From: Hypomyces perniciosus
Lineage: Eukaryota > Ascomycota > Sordariomycetes > Hypocreales > Hypocreaceae
Assembly: GCA_008477525.1 (NCBI GenBank)
Contig: SPDT01000011.1
Span: 1-64,000, forward strand
Reading direction: 5' to 3'
Length of the DNA: 64,000 bases
Positions 11,690-24,802 of this stretch are shown piece by piece (within the stretch, counting starts at the first letter, position 1; every line of letters starts with the position of its first letter). The position numbers and the translations under genes were made by a program. The notes under the pieces are model-generated. The model did not search any database. It worked only from the letters and a program-made list of their open reading frames with translations, and was not told the DNA's origin.

Positions 11690-12345
11690 ATCGTACTTTT
11701 TATCCTGCCTCTTCATTCGTAGTCGCCTGGATCTCCTGCCGGAGCATGGCAATCTCGCTTTTCTGTTGGGCATCTCCCAAAAGCGTAGCCAGGGCCTCGC
11801 CATCTACTAAGAACTGTTCTATGCCTTTTGTGCTGACTCGACGTCGGTGCACAACGCTATGCCGAATGCTGGCAATAGAGCAAAAGTGCTCGGCAAGTGG
11901 CTTTTTGGCGCTCCTTATATCCGAGAAATCTTTCTATCCTTTCAAAAGTTCGCCGGTCCAGAGATTCAGCTCTGCTTAAACACAATCCCGTCCACGGGCC
12001 ACGGCGGTAAATGGTATTAGGTATCGTTTGCTTTTCGAAGCTGTAGTAGCTAGCTCCAAAATATGTTGTAGGCGCCAAAAAGGCTCGTGCTGAGTCTTCA
12101 AAGGTAGGTGGAAAAGACGTTGATTGGCGAGTTGGCAGTGCACTCATGTGTTCCTGTCAAATTTACCGCTACGGCCAAATTCTAGGCCTACTGTGCTACA
12201 CAATGGTAGTTCAAATGATGTTATATACCTTACGCGACAGTTCTACCAAGGTGGGCCGCGTTTCGATTGAGCTTGATACAAGACAATCGCGTTTCGACAT
12301 AGAGCCAATATCAGAGACCTTTATGCAGTAGAACCGGCCATCGTA
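11690..12345 (-). repeat. Dispersed repeat family E, copy 2
   Basis: This is the better preserved of two copies (other at 960-1590, opposite strand). The minus strand reads a protein-like segment (PTTYFGASYYSFEKQ, about 12050-12090; ESLDRRTFERIERFLGY, about 11930-11970), then after a frame change a helical acidic tail ending …AMLRQEIQATTNEEAG-stop near 11715. It might be the C-terminal part of a transposase or Gag-like protein, but I cannot place it in a family. Confidence 0.6.
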
Positions 12346-12627
12346 AGCATTTTGCCATCGACCTGCCCAGTAGTAACAAATCGGAATGCTCGCTCTGTCT
12401 CACCCGAACTTAGTCTTCGTCCTTACAAGGTACTAGTGATGGTAACACATCCGTTTGCTGTTCTATATTGACTGGCCTCACTTGCGGCGTTTTGAATTAT
12501 GTGAGCGCCCAAACTTGTATGTCATGTTGACCGACTGTACCGAGGATATCAGTTTTCATAATTTCGTATGTCAAAATTTTAGCATTATGCCTACAGAAAG
12601 CTGTAACGTCCAGCAGTCATGGGCTCG

Positions 12628-12890
12628 TGTCAGATAACAAGGACCCTTATTGTTGGATAAAGTATGGGTTGAGAGGAGGAGACTCTACTAATTGGGATGA
12701 TGGGAAGAAGGAATATAATAACGCGAAGGAGAGGAACACGTCGCGTTCCTCTCCCATTATAAATTGGCGAGCTAAGGAACTATTGGAAAGGGAAGGAAAG
12801 ATGTGCACAGGGAGATCAACGGTGGATTACAGGTGGCATCAACCCCTACTTCGTATTGTGACTGCTGACTATGATACACGCTACGTGACA
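12628..12890 (+). repeat. Solo LTR, family B (copy 1)
   Basis: 263 bp running TGTCAGATAACAAGG … CTACGTGACA, with the palindromic core AGGAACACGTCGCGTTCCT (about 12733-12752), then CATTATAAATTGG. The same sequence, interrupted by another element, lies at 24803-25275. Ends are TG…CA. Flanks GCTCG and CTACG do not form a clear duplication. No retrotransposon proteins lie alongside. Confidence 0.7.
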
Positions 12891-13411
12891 CTACGTTGCT
12901 GTAGTTTACGGAAGTATAGCCTGTGTAGTCTCCTTGTCTACGAAATAGTAGCTTGTTTATATTTTTGGAAAACCTTTAAAATAGCATTTCACATCCCTTT
13001 TCTGTCCCGATGATTGACTTGTAGGCTTCCTTCTCAGCCTTGAGAAATAATCGGTGTTGTCAAGGTCAGGAATGGGATAATAAACCCAGGAAATCCAACT
13101 CATCAATCTGCAAGCCAGTCTGTGTTTGCTTTCGTCAGCTATTTTTGTGTATTCAAGCAGCAGCTTTTCCTACCTACCTTGGATCGAATTCTATCGTTTT
13201 CTAGTCATTCCATATACTCTCATACTATTGATCTATTATTGATGGGTGTTCTAGTAGCGCATGACTGCAGCGTTCATTTTCTTGAAGTGAAATAGCCTTA
13301 TTAAGGCGATCAATGGCATACTTCTGGGCAAATTATAACGTTTGGCATGGAGAAGGGCATCGGAGGGGTTGACCTTAGCAGATTCATCGACCTTGTTAAA
13401 ATATGGGTATG

Positions 13412-13570
13412 TGTTGGAAAACATAGTTACGTGGTCACCTTGAACACATCATGAAGATAGGGCACCTGAATTCCACTCAATTGACCATGTTCCCCCTTCT
13501 AATTTGGTTTCCCTTTCAACCTTTTCATCATAACAAGAAAACAACGCGCGTTCTGTTTTATCTTTGTTCA
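13412..13570 (+). repeat. Family A LTR, 3'-truncated (copy 2)
   Basis: It begins TGTTGGAAAACATAGTTACG and keeps ATTCCACTCAATTGACC and AACGCGCGTTCTGTTTTA, then breaks off where a second LTR start begins at 13571. Confidence 0.65.
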
Positions 13571-13619
13571 TGTTGGATAATACTGTCATGTAACCAGCCT
13601 GAACATATTATCAAAAGGG
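13571..13619 (+). repeat. Second family A LTR start, truncated
   Basis: TGTTGGATAATACTGTCATG followed by AACCAGCCTGAACATATTATC aligns with the first 50 bases of the family A LTR. Its position directly after a truncated copy suggests insertion of one LTR into another, or recombination between them. Confidence 0.5.
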
Positions 13620-15180
13620 TTGCTTGCATTCTCTCGTTCTTCTGCTAATTAGCTTCCTTCCCCGCTATCTTTACAAGAGAGGCTGCGTAAGCAATTCTTT
13701 AAATAGAATTTAACCGTGAAAGTGAAGCTGCCGACCTCGTATTGCCAATACCACGTTCCGATATTATCCGGCAGTTCAGCTCCTCCGGTGAGGCTGACCT
13801 TCTTGCATATCCAATTTCCAACATGAAGACTGATGTTATCCGAAAGCATGAGATTGAGGGGTCGTAGTTAAGGCAATTGAATCATACAGTCGACGGCTTG
13901 GGGGTTGTCGTAAATATTGATAATGAGGTTGGATAGGTCCTGACAGGCGTCGTCATGAATGACATTGGGTCTCTTATTTGACTGCCTCAAAGAAAAGAGA
14001 GCGGGGCAGATGATACGCTAATACACATGGTATGTACTACCTAGCAGCGGAAATTTTACATAGTGTCAGAGAAAATGTCAGTTAGAAGTACATAGCTTAC
14101 TGTTGGCAAGACTAGAGTTGTTCCATAAAGATAAATAGATCCATTGATTTGTACGTTCCAGTTGCGAGGGGCTTCTTTTTCCGAGTCAGTAGAGGTAAGG
14201 ATGCGAGATATAAGGTCTTTCTGTGGTGAGGGTGTGGAAGGAGGTATAGCAATATGTTATCTATATACCGCTCTATGTAGTATGGGCGTAATATGCCGAC
14301 CGTTGGGGTGTAATAATAAAGAAATAACTCATATGAGGAAAAAGGCTGAAGTAAGAAAATCTTCCTCACGAGAGGAAGACAACAGGATCACATTGGTCAA
14401 TTCAGACTCCCGTGCATCTAGCACAATACCAACGTATTCAACTCCTCTTATAAAATTCTTCCAGGCTAGCAGCTGTGATGGCTTGTTGGCGGTGGGGTAT
14501 TTCTGTGGGCCAACAGCCCGAAGCCGTTTGTGGCCATCAACACTCCCTGGGTTACGATTTGAATAAACCTCGTATCCTCTTACTTCATATATAGTACTCC
14601 GTATGGGCGGGGGAACGGCATGATCTAGCACCAGCCCGTTTGGTTATGAGGAATGGTTCGAAGGGTCGGGTATCGTCATTAATGACGATTATCTGATGAA
14701 TGAATGAGGTGGGTCATCAACAATAAAAACAGAGTGTTATCAAATATTTGCCATTAACACGGTTTGACGTGATGCGACTCGTACTATAGTTCGTATATTA
14801 TATACACTTCATTAATATCTTCATTCTCTATTGCTCTGACTGGTTATAAGATATCGGAGATCTTAATTGTTATATGAGCTATGGACTACGCTCAGTTCTG
14901 CGGAGCTACGAGACATTGTCGGCCTCCCGCAGCACTGATTTAGAGGGGCATGGAAATGCCTTATTTATTATTCCTCGCTTATGTCAAGCTAACAGACAAC
15001 AAACACATCTCGCCTTTTCTTCTTCTTTTTTCCCCTCGAAAAGTGCTTCGATTTGTGCTATCACAGTAATTTGTATTCCTACAGCCAGGAATTTTGAGTC
15101 TCTTCCATATTGGATCTCGGTTCACAACGAAAGTTAGCCCTGCGTCAACAATCGTTTCCTGTCAACATTTCCTCGCTAGG
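13620..15180. other. Intergenic interval upstream of the giant gene
   Basis: Apart from the family C LTR at 14255-14423 no gene is visible. The final few hundred bases hold pyrimidine-rich tracts (for example 15016-15040) typical of fungal promoters and presumably include the promoter and leader of the gene starting at 15181. An exact TACTCCGTA lies at 14595. Confidence 0.4.
14255..14423 (+). repeat. Solo LTR, family C, with 5-bp duplication
   Basis: 169 bp from TGTTATCTATATACCGC to GTGCATCTAGCA, flanked by the perfect direct repeat CAATA (14250-14254 and 14424-14428). Family landmarks are GTAGTATGGGCGTA, AACTCATATGAGG, TTCCTCACGAGAGGAA and CACTCCCGTGCATCTA-like ends. TG…CA termini plus a 5-bp duplication mark it as an LTR. 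Confidence 0.7.
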
Positions 15181-18100
15181 ATGGCCTACACATCGGACAA
15201 GACAGTGGATGAGATAATGATTGAGTACTTTTTCCACCATATTTTTCTGCCATCGAAGCTCCCTGGCGGAGATGACCGGTCCGGTAACAAGGAGTCATGC
15301 CTGATCGATTTTGTGCTCGACTCTTTGAGCCTGTTCCTTGGTCCAAGTAGACCTCCAGTGCCATGCTGTCATCAGAACTGCCGCATCGATGATGAGGAAT
15401 ATGCGAACGGCAAGAGAAAGCAACGGATACTTGCAAGAGGACGGCGTACGAGAAGTCTTGCAACAGATTTCTTCTTCTGGTACGTACCCCCATGCAAATA
15501 TTCTTAATCTGGTCACCAGCACTAATTTAGTCATACATATCCATAGATACCTGTACCGTTGGTCCATTTCACATAACAGCTCAAAATGCAGGAGTGCTTG
15601 TTCGCAAAGCAAGCAATTCAGTAATTTTCGAGATGTTCGAATTATCCCCAACAAACCGGTCTGTTTATGCCACCAATGGGCGTTTAGTCCGTCAATTCCC
15701 TGCGATTGCCATCGGAGTTTCCCCCGATATTTTCGCAGAAGATGTCTTCCAGACTGAACTGGCCAAGATTATTGCAAAAATGAGCCACCAGGTAGTTGAA
15801 GAGACAAAGCCCAAGGTCAAGAAAGCCAGGCAAGATCATGATGAGGACCGGGACACGACCAACCCACGCATCGTTACTGAGCTTTTGACCTGCTTCCTTC
15901 GTGGTGTAGGCAACCAGGTTGATGTCGCTGGAGTCCGGAAGAATACTCGCGAGGAAGTAATGTGGAAGCAGAGTAAGCTTCCCTGGCGACGATCTGCCCT
16001 GTGGCTTTTCGTCCGTATCTCCTTGCAGCTTCTCATGGACTGCGTCTTTTCTAGAGAGGTCTATAAATCTTTTATGATATTCCTCCTGGCTCGGGTACTC
16101 GAAGTTGCGAGCCAGCGGTCTACTCCCAGCGATGTTCTCCAAACAATGGCGATCAAAATTTCTCGGCGACTGTTGAAGTTGACAAATCCAACCCCTGGGA
16201 CATGGCTGGAAATCGTCCAAGGGATCATGTCAAGAACATCCGGCCTCCTGGACCAGCGGTGGCGACAGATTTGCAAGCAGACAGAGAACCAGCTTGATTT
16301 AGTGTCCCTCTCCAAGCTCAACATGTCCGACGATATACACATCTCTCTTCCGGAAATGGAAAATACTGTCTTATCCATATCCCGACGTGGTAGGACAGGT
16401 CAATTATCATCCTTTTCTCCAAAATCATACGTCGAGCCCTTTGACGCGGAGCATCTTCCTTCTGAGCCGTTCAAGATCAAACAAGACACTCCCTTTCGCC
16501 TTGCCATGATCGAGTCATGGGTGGCCACTCATCTTGATGACTGGATTAGAAATCACCTCGAGGACGAGTCAACCTGTCTTAACTTGTGCAGTCTGATGAA
16601 GAAATATCATGCAGCAGGGAAATCTTGGTATGCTGACCGTCCTGAAGGTGGATCAAGAATGCTTCTTATTATCCTAGAGCTCTGGATTGCTGTTGATAAA
16701 GCAGCCATTCATGCTATTCCATTGTTGCAGGACTATGAGACTGAGATCCCCATTCAGGTCTACCAGGCACTACTACTTGGCTTTCGAGGAGACATGGAAA
16801 GACTTCACCGTGCGGAAACATATCTCACAGAGCGGCAAAATTACTTAAAGTCAAAGCACACACCGTCTATCTTTCGTTCTTACGGCGAATTGCAATCTTT
16901 TCCAGTGCAGTACTTTTCACGATCATCTGCACATCACCAGTTGATGGATGAGATTAAACGGTGGGCCTTGAAAAAGAGGCAAGCAAAGCGTGAAGAGTTT
17001 CGACAACTCGAGCAAGAGTATGACAGGTTGATGCGACTTCACGCTGAGAGTACTTGCCAGTATCTTGAGCAGGAGCAGGACGGGATAAAATACAGTGTGC
17101 ACTCTTACAATTGTAGCCACTGCTCGTGGAAGACACAAGCTGCCAATTTGTCAATTGACGTTCATGAATGGCCATTATCTAACGATGCATCCGAGGCACA
17201 GACGACAGTTTTTGAACTAGACCTCCCCATTATCTTTGGTTTGTGGCGGGATACAACGCTCTATGTTATCGACGATGTGCTTCAAAGCAAACCACTGTCA
17301 CAAGAATCTCCAGAATCATTTCATCCGTTACGATCCTACGATGGGCTTCGACAGTTCTTCCGGTCGGATGGGACATTGCGCGTTCATCTTTTGTCTAGCG
17401 CGAAGCCTCACACTGCCACCCATCGACGAAGTAGAGCCATCAGCCACAGCTCCGAGTCAGATGTTTGTGTCAATAACGGTCTTCGTTTCCGTTATTTTGA
17501 TGACGCGCGGCAATTATTCCTCCACGGTTTCACCCCCTCCACTTTTTCCTCAGATCTTTGCACATTCAAATTACCAGTGCGTTCGAAGGCATTGAGACGT
17601 TTCCTCGTTCGTGACCACACACAACCAGCTGGTGAAACCCCCAACCAAGTGATAGCGAGCCAGGCTGCGTGCCCAGAACACATGTCGTTGGGCGAGTACA
17701 AGGCCTTGGCAACGATGCCATTCGGGTATCGTATACAATGGATGAGCGTGCTTACGCAGCTCGCAATGCCGGATATAGATTTCAATAGAGTCGAAACGGC
17801 CATTTTTCTCCTTCAGCTGAGCCTCCAAGCTGGTCCAAATTTTTCAGGAAAAATCGAAAGATGTACACACACCCGAGTATCTGACGCCGAGTTTGGTCTC
17901 AAAATGCTTGACTGTCTGCGGGGGTGTATCTTGCGCATCAGAGCGAACTGGGAGTCACACAATGCTCTATGGATTTTCACATTTCTCGCAGCCCGCCTTC
18001 TGTCAATCGTGGACAAGGATCTTAGACACTTGTTCCTCGAGTTCCTCAAACAATGCAGGGAAATCTCTTACCAATGGTCTAACAAGCTGCGCGCAAGGGC

Positions 18101-21100
18101 TCAAGGGATAACAGATGACGACCAGCGGAATGAATTTCTACGAATTGGATTTCGAATTTCTCTGATATGCGCAGACTCTTTTAATGTCGACGATCAATTT
18201 TTGCGTCAAATCATATCGGAACCAGAGCAAGCAGCAATCCTACTAGAGGTTTCCATCAACATCCGCAACAATGCTAAACTCAGGGGTACAACGGAGGTTT
18301 CGCTAGAAACATTAATATTTGACAGATGGACATACACTTTGCACCGCGCAAGACCTATTTTACTAGAAGAGGCTATAGAGAATGGCAATTCCTGCCTTGA
18401 TATAGCCATAAAAAGGTGTTGGCCAGCCTTTATCCCAGAACTCCCTTGGAGGCTAGCTCCTTCGACTTGCGATTGGCTCGAGGCTACGTCAACCGAGATG
18501 AAAGTCCATATCAACATTCTCAGTGGGGAGCTTTTAGTGAATGGTCAGCCTTTGTCACGACTCCCTGCCAAATACCAGGATCACCATGATTATCAAAGAG
18601 TTTTTGGATGCTTTGTCTTGGATGTCATGCCTAGCTCTCGCCCAGGGATGGAGTTCTGCAGCAGCAAGGCCTTTGAAGGCCACACTGTCCACTTCGGTAT
18701 GGACAATAATCATGATCTGCTACTACACTTAGAACGAGGAGAGTCTATTCTCGACCTGATCCCATCACGGGTTTTCACTGGATTGCTCCCTCACTCTTTT
18801 ATCAAAGACTATATTCACTGGTATCACCATGATATAAACGCTATTGAGTTCCGCCCTCTTGGAAATACCTGGAATTTTTGTTCGGACAACTGGCTTCTGA
18901 GTCAGCATGACTTAAGTTGGAAGCTCACCCGAGGCGCCAATATATCCCTTCTTGCGCCTACCAGCAACTCAGCTCAGAGCATCGCAGCGATTCTTTCTCC
19001 ACTTGAAGTCCCCCTAGGCCTCCACATGCTTTTTGACAAAGGCAATTGCGAGCTTGAAGTAAAGATCCCGAGTCTAAAGCTTGAATTCCTACTGTATTGC
19101 GGAGAATCGGCACTCCGATCTAGGCAGTTTAGAGGGATGCAAATTGACACAGACCAATCCATCGGAACACTGATTGGATTCTCGAGCAAACTGGTGATGC
19201 GGGATAGCCACAATCCAGAAAGCAGGATGATCATTATTCCCGAGGGAAAAGTCCAGTACAATAAGCGCTCTGAAGGCCATGTGACGGCAACTGTGACTTA
19301 TGGTACCGCTCATCGTGTTCACAGATACTTGATCGACAATCAGCTTCGCCGGTTAGTAGACAATGCTACAATGCAGAGCAAGCTCTACCTAGCCTATATC
19401 CACGCTCTCACGTCCTATTGTCTTCCTGACTCCTTCTCAAGCAAAACTGGAACCGAGGAGGCGCTTGCCATCCTACGGTCTGCATCCATGCGGTCTATCG
19501 ACCATTTAACCCGGGATGCTATGGATATCCTGCAAAAAATCGCTGCCCTGACTCCTGGTCGAGCCTTTTATCCTCAACATGAAAGAACAATGCAGACTGT
19601 TACGTGGTCCTATGGCCTGAGTTTCTTGACGCAAGATGGGCGATTTTATAAGATTGTGAAGGAGATCGTCGAAAGGGCCAGTACAATGAGTTTTCTATAT
19701 CCGTCCAACGCTACAGAGCCGATTCAACTTGATCATGCCGAAATCAGTCTTGTAGAGCGAGAAATTATCCGAAATTCCCGTCAACACGTGTCGGGCTGTG
19801 GCGCCGAGGATTTTACGTCTGATCACGACGTTGTATATACGCCAAGAGATCGCGGACAACAGTCCTCGAGAGCTGCTTTGGCGAGCGAAATTGCATTTCG
19901 AGTTAGCAATCGCTGTCAAACTCTCCCGTGTCCACCTCAACCAAACCTCTTGGATCATATATATACTCTTCTTACTCATGATGTGGAAACTCTGGCGACC
20001 AGAGAAATCCCCCCAGCACGAGAGATGGGGTACGACTCAGTGTGGCTTGATGACCCTAAGATACTTCTTCCTCTTAATTGGTGCCGTTTACACTACGCCT
20101 TCCAGCACGACGTCACGTGGCTCAACAAATTTCAGCTAATGATTTGGCTGACAACGGTATCATATGCAGCCAAGAACGACCTACAAGTCACCCAGGCCTT
20201 GTTGATGCTCGCCCTATCACCGTTGGTATCTGGGGCTCCTTTGCCCCAGAACTCCTCTTTTAATCTATCAGAAGGCTACCAAGCCAAAAGAGGAGCAACT
20301 TCAATACCTGGTTCAAAACTCGGCCAAACAACTCTACCAATGTCCTGAGGCGAGGCTGAGACCATTACTAGGAGAATCTGGCCGACAGACATTGGACCGG
20401 CGGAGTCGTGAATTCAATATGCAGCAGAATAACGCAATAAGCACCTTTGTAGACCAACTTATTAGACAGTGGCCATGCCACACTCTTTCTCAGCCCTGCG
20501 AGTCTTCGCATCAGACTTACATAAATGGTTCAAAAGCAATGGAGCTTATCCGGCCAAAATGGAGGGTTTGGTATGCTAACCTGCAATTCAGGAATTACCT
20601 TATGGAAGTTATCCACAGATTGAACCAAGTGCCTGTGCACCATATTAGCATCCAGCCTGTAACCCAGCTGGCCCAATTGGAACCAACATACCGTCCTCGA
20701 GGCTTTGTATCCGTCGAGGATCTCTTCTCCCATGCCCCGCCGTCTATTACACCAGTTCTCCCTTTTGCGTTGAATCTAGTTCGAACGACAACAATAGCGA
20801 TGGTGCGAGTGATAAATTGGCCGGGGTGCTTGACTTTCTCGAATCGCAAGCCAGGTTTGGGTATGAACATCGATATCTTAGAGAACTACAAGACAGTTTG
20901 CGGAATCTCCAGAGCCGCACTACAACCCAACTCAGAGGAAGTTCGATTTCCATGCGAGCCATGCTGTTTGAAAATCACCTAAATCAATGCAAGACGAGAG
21001 TCCAGGCAATATACTGTTCATTGTCGCAGGCTATTAACTCATCATCGAATCGGCCTTCCCTAGCTTCTACCGACACCAAAGAGATAATACAAGCCATTGC

Positions 21101-24100
21101 TACAGATGCGAAATTTGGGCCCAGGATCTCTCCCATCTTTTTCTTACAGCAACTTGGGAGGTCGCGATGGTCGTACCTCACTAAGCCATGGAAAGATAGC
21201 ATTATTGCGTATGGTACTGCCATCACCACTCTCCAGCAGGCCCAGCGCCTTGTGCAGCTTCAGAACAACGAAGTTGATCTACTGAGAGAGTTGGAAAACA
21301 TGGGTCATAAGGGTTGGGATCCGTACAAGTACCCAGAATGGCTGCTGCTAGAATGCGAGAGCGGCATCATGATCCGGGAAGTGCAACAGCAAATCGCCGA
21401 GCAAATGATTGCACCTCCAAGCAATGAAAACGTCGTTATGCAGCTCAACATGGGAGAAGGCAAATCGTCTGTCATCGTTCCAATCGTTGCAACAGCTCTC
21501 AGCAATGGCTCACGACTCGTTCGTGTCATTGTGGCCAAACCACAGGCCAAGCAGATGCAGCAAATGTTGGTCTCCAAGCTCTCTGGCCTACTTGACCGCC
21601 CAATTTACCAGATGCCGTTTTCGAGAGCAGTTCGCATGGACATAGATCGAGCGGCTGCACTTCGCAAACTAGCCAATCAGTGTATTAATGAGGGCGGTGT
21701 CATGATGGTCCAACCAGAGCATCTCCTATCCTTTCAGTTGATGGGACTCGAATGTCAAATAAATGGGGATGACGAGGTCGCTGGTAAGCTACTGAAGACC
21801 CAGAAATTTTTCGACAATTCGTCAAGGGATATAGTTGATGAGAGCGATGAGAACTTTAGTGTCAAGTTTGAGCTGATCTATACCATTGGCATGCAGCGGC
21901 CCATTGAGCATACCCCGGACCGATGGGCTGTGATCCAAGAAGTTCTCAATAGATTCGCAGAATTCGCCCTGGAAAAGAAGAGGGTTTTCCCGCGGTCGCT
22001 CGACATTGATGATCGACAGAATGGGAGATTTCCGAGGATACGAATTCTACGCGCTGATGCTGGATCAGCTATCCTAAAACGTGTCGCCAAATCCATCTGC
22101 GAAACAGGGATGACGGGGTTCCCAATTGCACGTCAACCTGCACAAACGAGAGATGCTGTCCTTCACTATATCACCAATCCAAGTCTGTCAGTAGAGGACA
22201 TCAAAGCTGTCGAACAAAGCAAGTTCTGGGACGAATCAATTATTAACCATATCCTCCTCCTTCGTGGTCTCATATCGGGTGGGATACTCGCGTTTGCATT
22301 CAGCCAGAAACGTTGGCGTGTCGATTATGGTATAGATCCGAACAGGGAGACGAAAACCCGACTGGCCGTGCCATTTCGAGCAAAAGACAACCCAACACCT
22401 CGGTCAGAATTCAGTCATCCTGATGTCGTCATCATCCTCACATGTTTGAGCTATTATTACAGCGGGCTTGACGATGATGATATCTTTGCAGCATTGGATC
22501 TGCTGATCAGTTCCGACAATGCTGATCTCGAATATCAGGCCTGGGTAGACACGGCACCGACATTGCCTCTTTCCTACCGACAGCTTACGGGTATTAATGT
22601 CCGTGATCGCATACAATGCAAATCAGAAATATTCCAGCATCTTCGCTACTCCAAGGGCACCATTGACTATTTCCTATCCCGCATGGTCTTTGCAAAGGAG
22701 TGCAAGGAATTTCCTCACAAGCTCTCCGCCTCGGGATGGGACTTGGGCAAGACGAAGATGAATCCGACAACGGGATTCAGCGGGACCAACGATTCCAGAT
22801 ATGTTCTCCCATTGGGTATTACACAGCTGGATCTGCCAGAGCAAAAGCACACCAACGCGTTGGTGCTGAAATATCTGCTCCGCCCTGAAAATGGCATCAT
22901 GTTGATGCCACAAGAGGTAAAGGGGGCCACCCTGGAAAGCGACTCCCTCCTCGAAATAATATCACGGATGACGTCAGACACCCGCGTCATCCTTGACGTT
23001 GGCGCGCAGGTCATCGATCTCGATAATTTCCATTTCGCAAGGACATGGCTCAACCGCTACAAAGACGACGACCGGATCCAAGCCGTCGTTTTTTTCAGTG
23101 ATGTTGATGAGCTCATGGTTCTAGATCGATCTGGAAAGGTAGAGGCCCTTCAGACGTCGCCGTTTGCTACGCAGTTGGACCAATGCCTCGTCTTCCTCGA
23201 TGAGGCACACACAAGAGGCACAGATTTGCGACTGCCTACCGACTATCAAGCTGCAGTGACTCTCGGCGCAAACTTGACGAAAGATAAGCTGGTTCAAGGT
23301 AAGAAGGATGTCCCATGTCTGTTGCGCACTTGAAGGAATTAGCTCTAACATATCTATAAGCGTGCATGCGGATGCGAAAGCTAGGAAGAGGGCAATCCGT
23401 CGTGTTTTGTATCCCCAGAGAGATTGAGCAGAAAATCCGGATGCAGCAAGGCTCCAACGTATCAATCGTACACGAGATTACCGTATCCGACGTTCTCTGC
23501 TGGGTTATCTCGGAAACCTGTCTTGATCTGCGACGAATGGTTCCATTATGGCTCACGCAAGGAGTTCGATTTCATGAACAAAAGACCATCTGGGACGAAT
23601 GGCTTGGTCTCCATGATGGCTGTGAAGCCAGAATAAACTGGGCCAAAAAGTTCCTTGAGGACGAAGCTCAAAGTCTTGATTTCCGGTATCGTCCCCGAGC
23701 TGCCGATTCTGACTATTCTACGGCTCTTCAGGGTGCCGGAACCACAATGGGTCCGTATTTTGTACGCCGCTGCCGTGAATTCGGCATAACAGACCTTCGG
23801 ACGGCATCACTGCAGGAGGAGCAAGAACGAGAACTCTCACCAGAAGCCGAGCGGGAACGGCAGATTGAACTACCTCCTCAGTGCCAACCCCAAGAACACA
23901 AAATCCACCAAGATCTACGCTATTTCATTAGACATGGGGAGTTTCCAAACGGCTTCAGCGGATTCAGACCCGCTTTTCAGGCTCTTGGCGATACCTCAGC
24001 GGCGAGGCACCTCGATGTGCACAGCTTCCCCAGTCACATCTGGGTGACCAACGACTTTTCTGGGACTGTCAAGGCGACTCGTGGAGGTGCGAATTACTCA

Positions 24101-24667
24101 GACCTGTTTCAGCGTCCAGTACATTGGATTTTGACGAGCACCTCCAAGGCTGGTGTCATCTGCCGCCTCGTTATCATCAGTCCATACGAGGCGCAGGAGC
24201 TCCTCTCAGACATTGAAGCGTCCTGCAATGTCATACTGCATTTATATGCACCTAGATGCAATCTTGGATTCCAGCCACTTGATCAATTGACATTATACAC
24301 CGTCCCTCAATGGACACAATGCACCATCATTCCACGGGACATCGTTGTTCACTTGAATCTTTTTGCTGGTCAATTATACCTATCGTCCTTCAAAGAGTAT
24401 GTTGATGTATGCGACAGGCTGGGTCTGGCTTGGAGTCCTGCCGATGATTCTGTCGTCCTCGGACCTGACGGCTTTATCCAGCCTGGTTCGACGGGAACTC
24501 AACTTGTTAATAAATCTGGATTCTCAAGAAGTCCCGTCAAATTTTTAAAAGTCCTCATCACGAAGATACGGCGGAACTGCGAAGTTGTTGAAAAGACACA
24601 CATAGGCAAGATTTTGGATGGAGTCCTTTTGCTATATGGTGAGTTCGAGCAAGACATGGATGGGTAA
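15181..24667 (+). CDS. Giant DUF6606/DUF3638/DUF3645-type protein, three frameshifts
   Basis: A fungal protein of about 3,000 residues, usually labelled ubiquitinyl hydrolase 1 or DUF3638; its biochemical role is not established. Start ATG 15181 (MAYTSDKTVDEIM…HHIFLPSKLP) matches the family's usual N-terminus. Intron 1 is 15480-15546 (GTACGT…CATAG), joining to …GPFHITAQNAGVLVRK. A 4.7-kb open block follows to about 20280. A Walker A-like motif MGEGKS lies near 21451, a DE-box-like IVDESDE at 21831-21851 and LDEAHTRGTD near 23190. Intron 2 is 23299-23360 (GTAAGA…ATAAG), joining …KLVQ to ACMRMRKLGRGQSVVF. The C-terminus ends at 24667. Frame breaks are near 15335 (SLSLF to VQVDLQ), near 20290 (one extra base in GYQ/PKEEQL) and between 20740 and 20800 (back to the original frame, SSNDNNSDGASDKL). 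With so few lesions in 9.5 kb, it is either recently inactivated or misassembled. Solo LTRs follow it directly. Confidence 0.85.
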
Positions 24668-24802
24668 TATAGGAGTAACTACAGAGTATTAGATTGCAAG
24701 TTATTTTGGCAAGCGCTGCGAAAGCGACACAGGCTCGGAATCTCAGCTCGAGGCCCAAACCTCACAGGCCATCAAGTGTACAAATGATCACCAACTTAAT
24801 TC

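Noticed and set aside
14144..14631. Overlapping open frames on both strands
   Set aside because: They span a solo LTR and have no conserved protein features.
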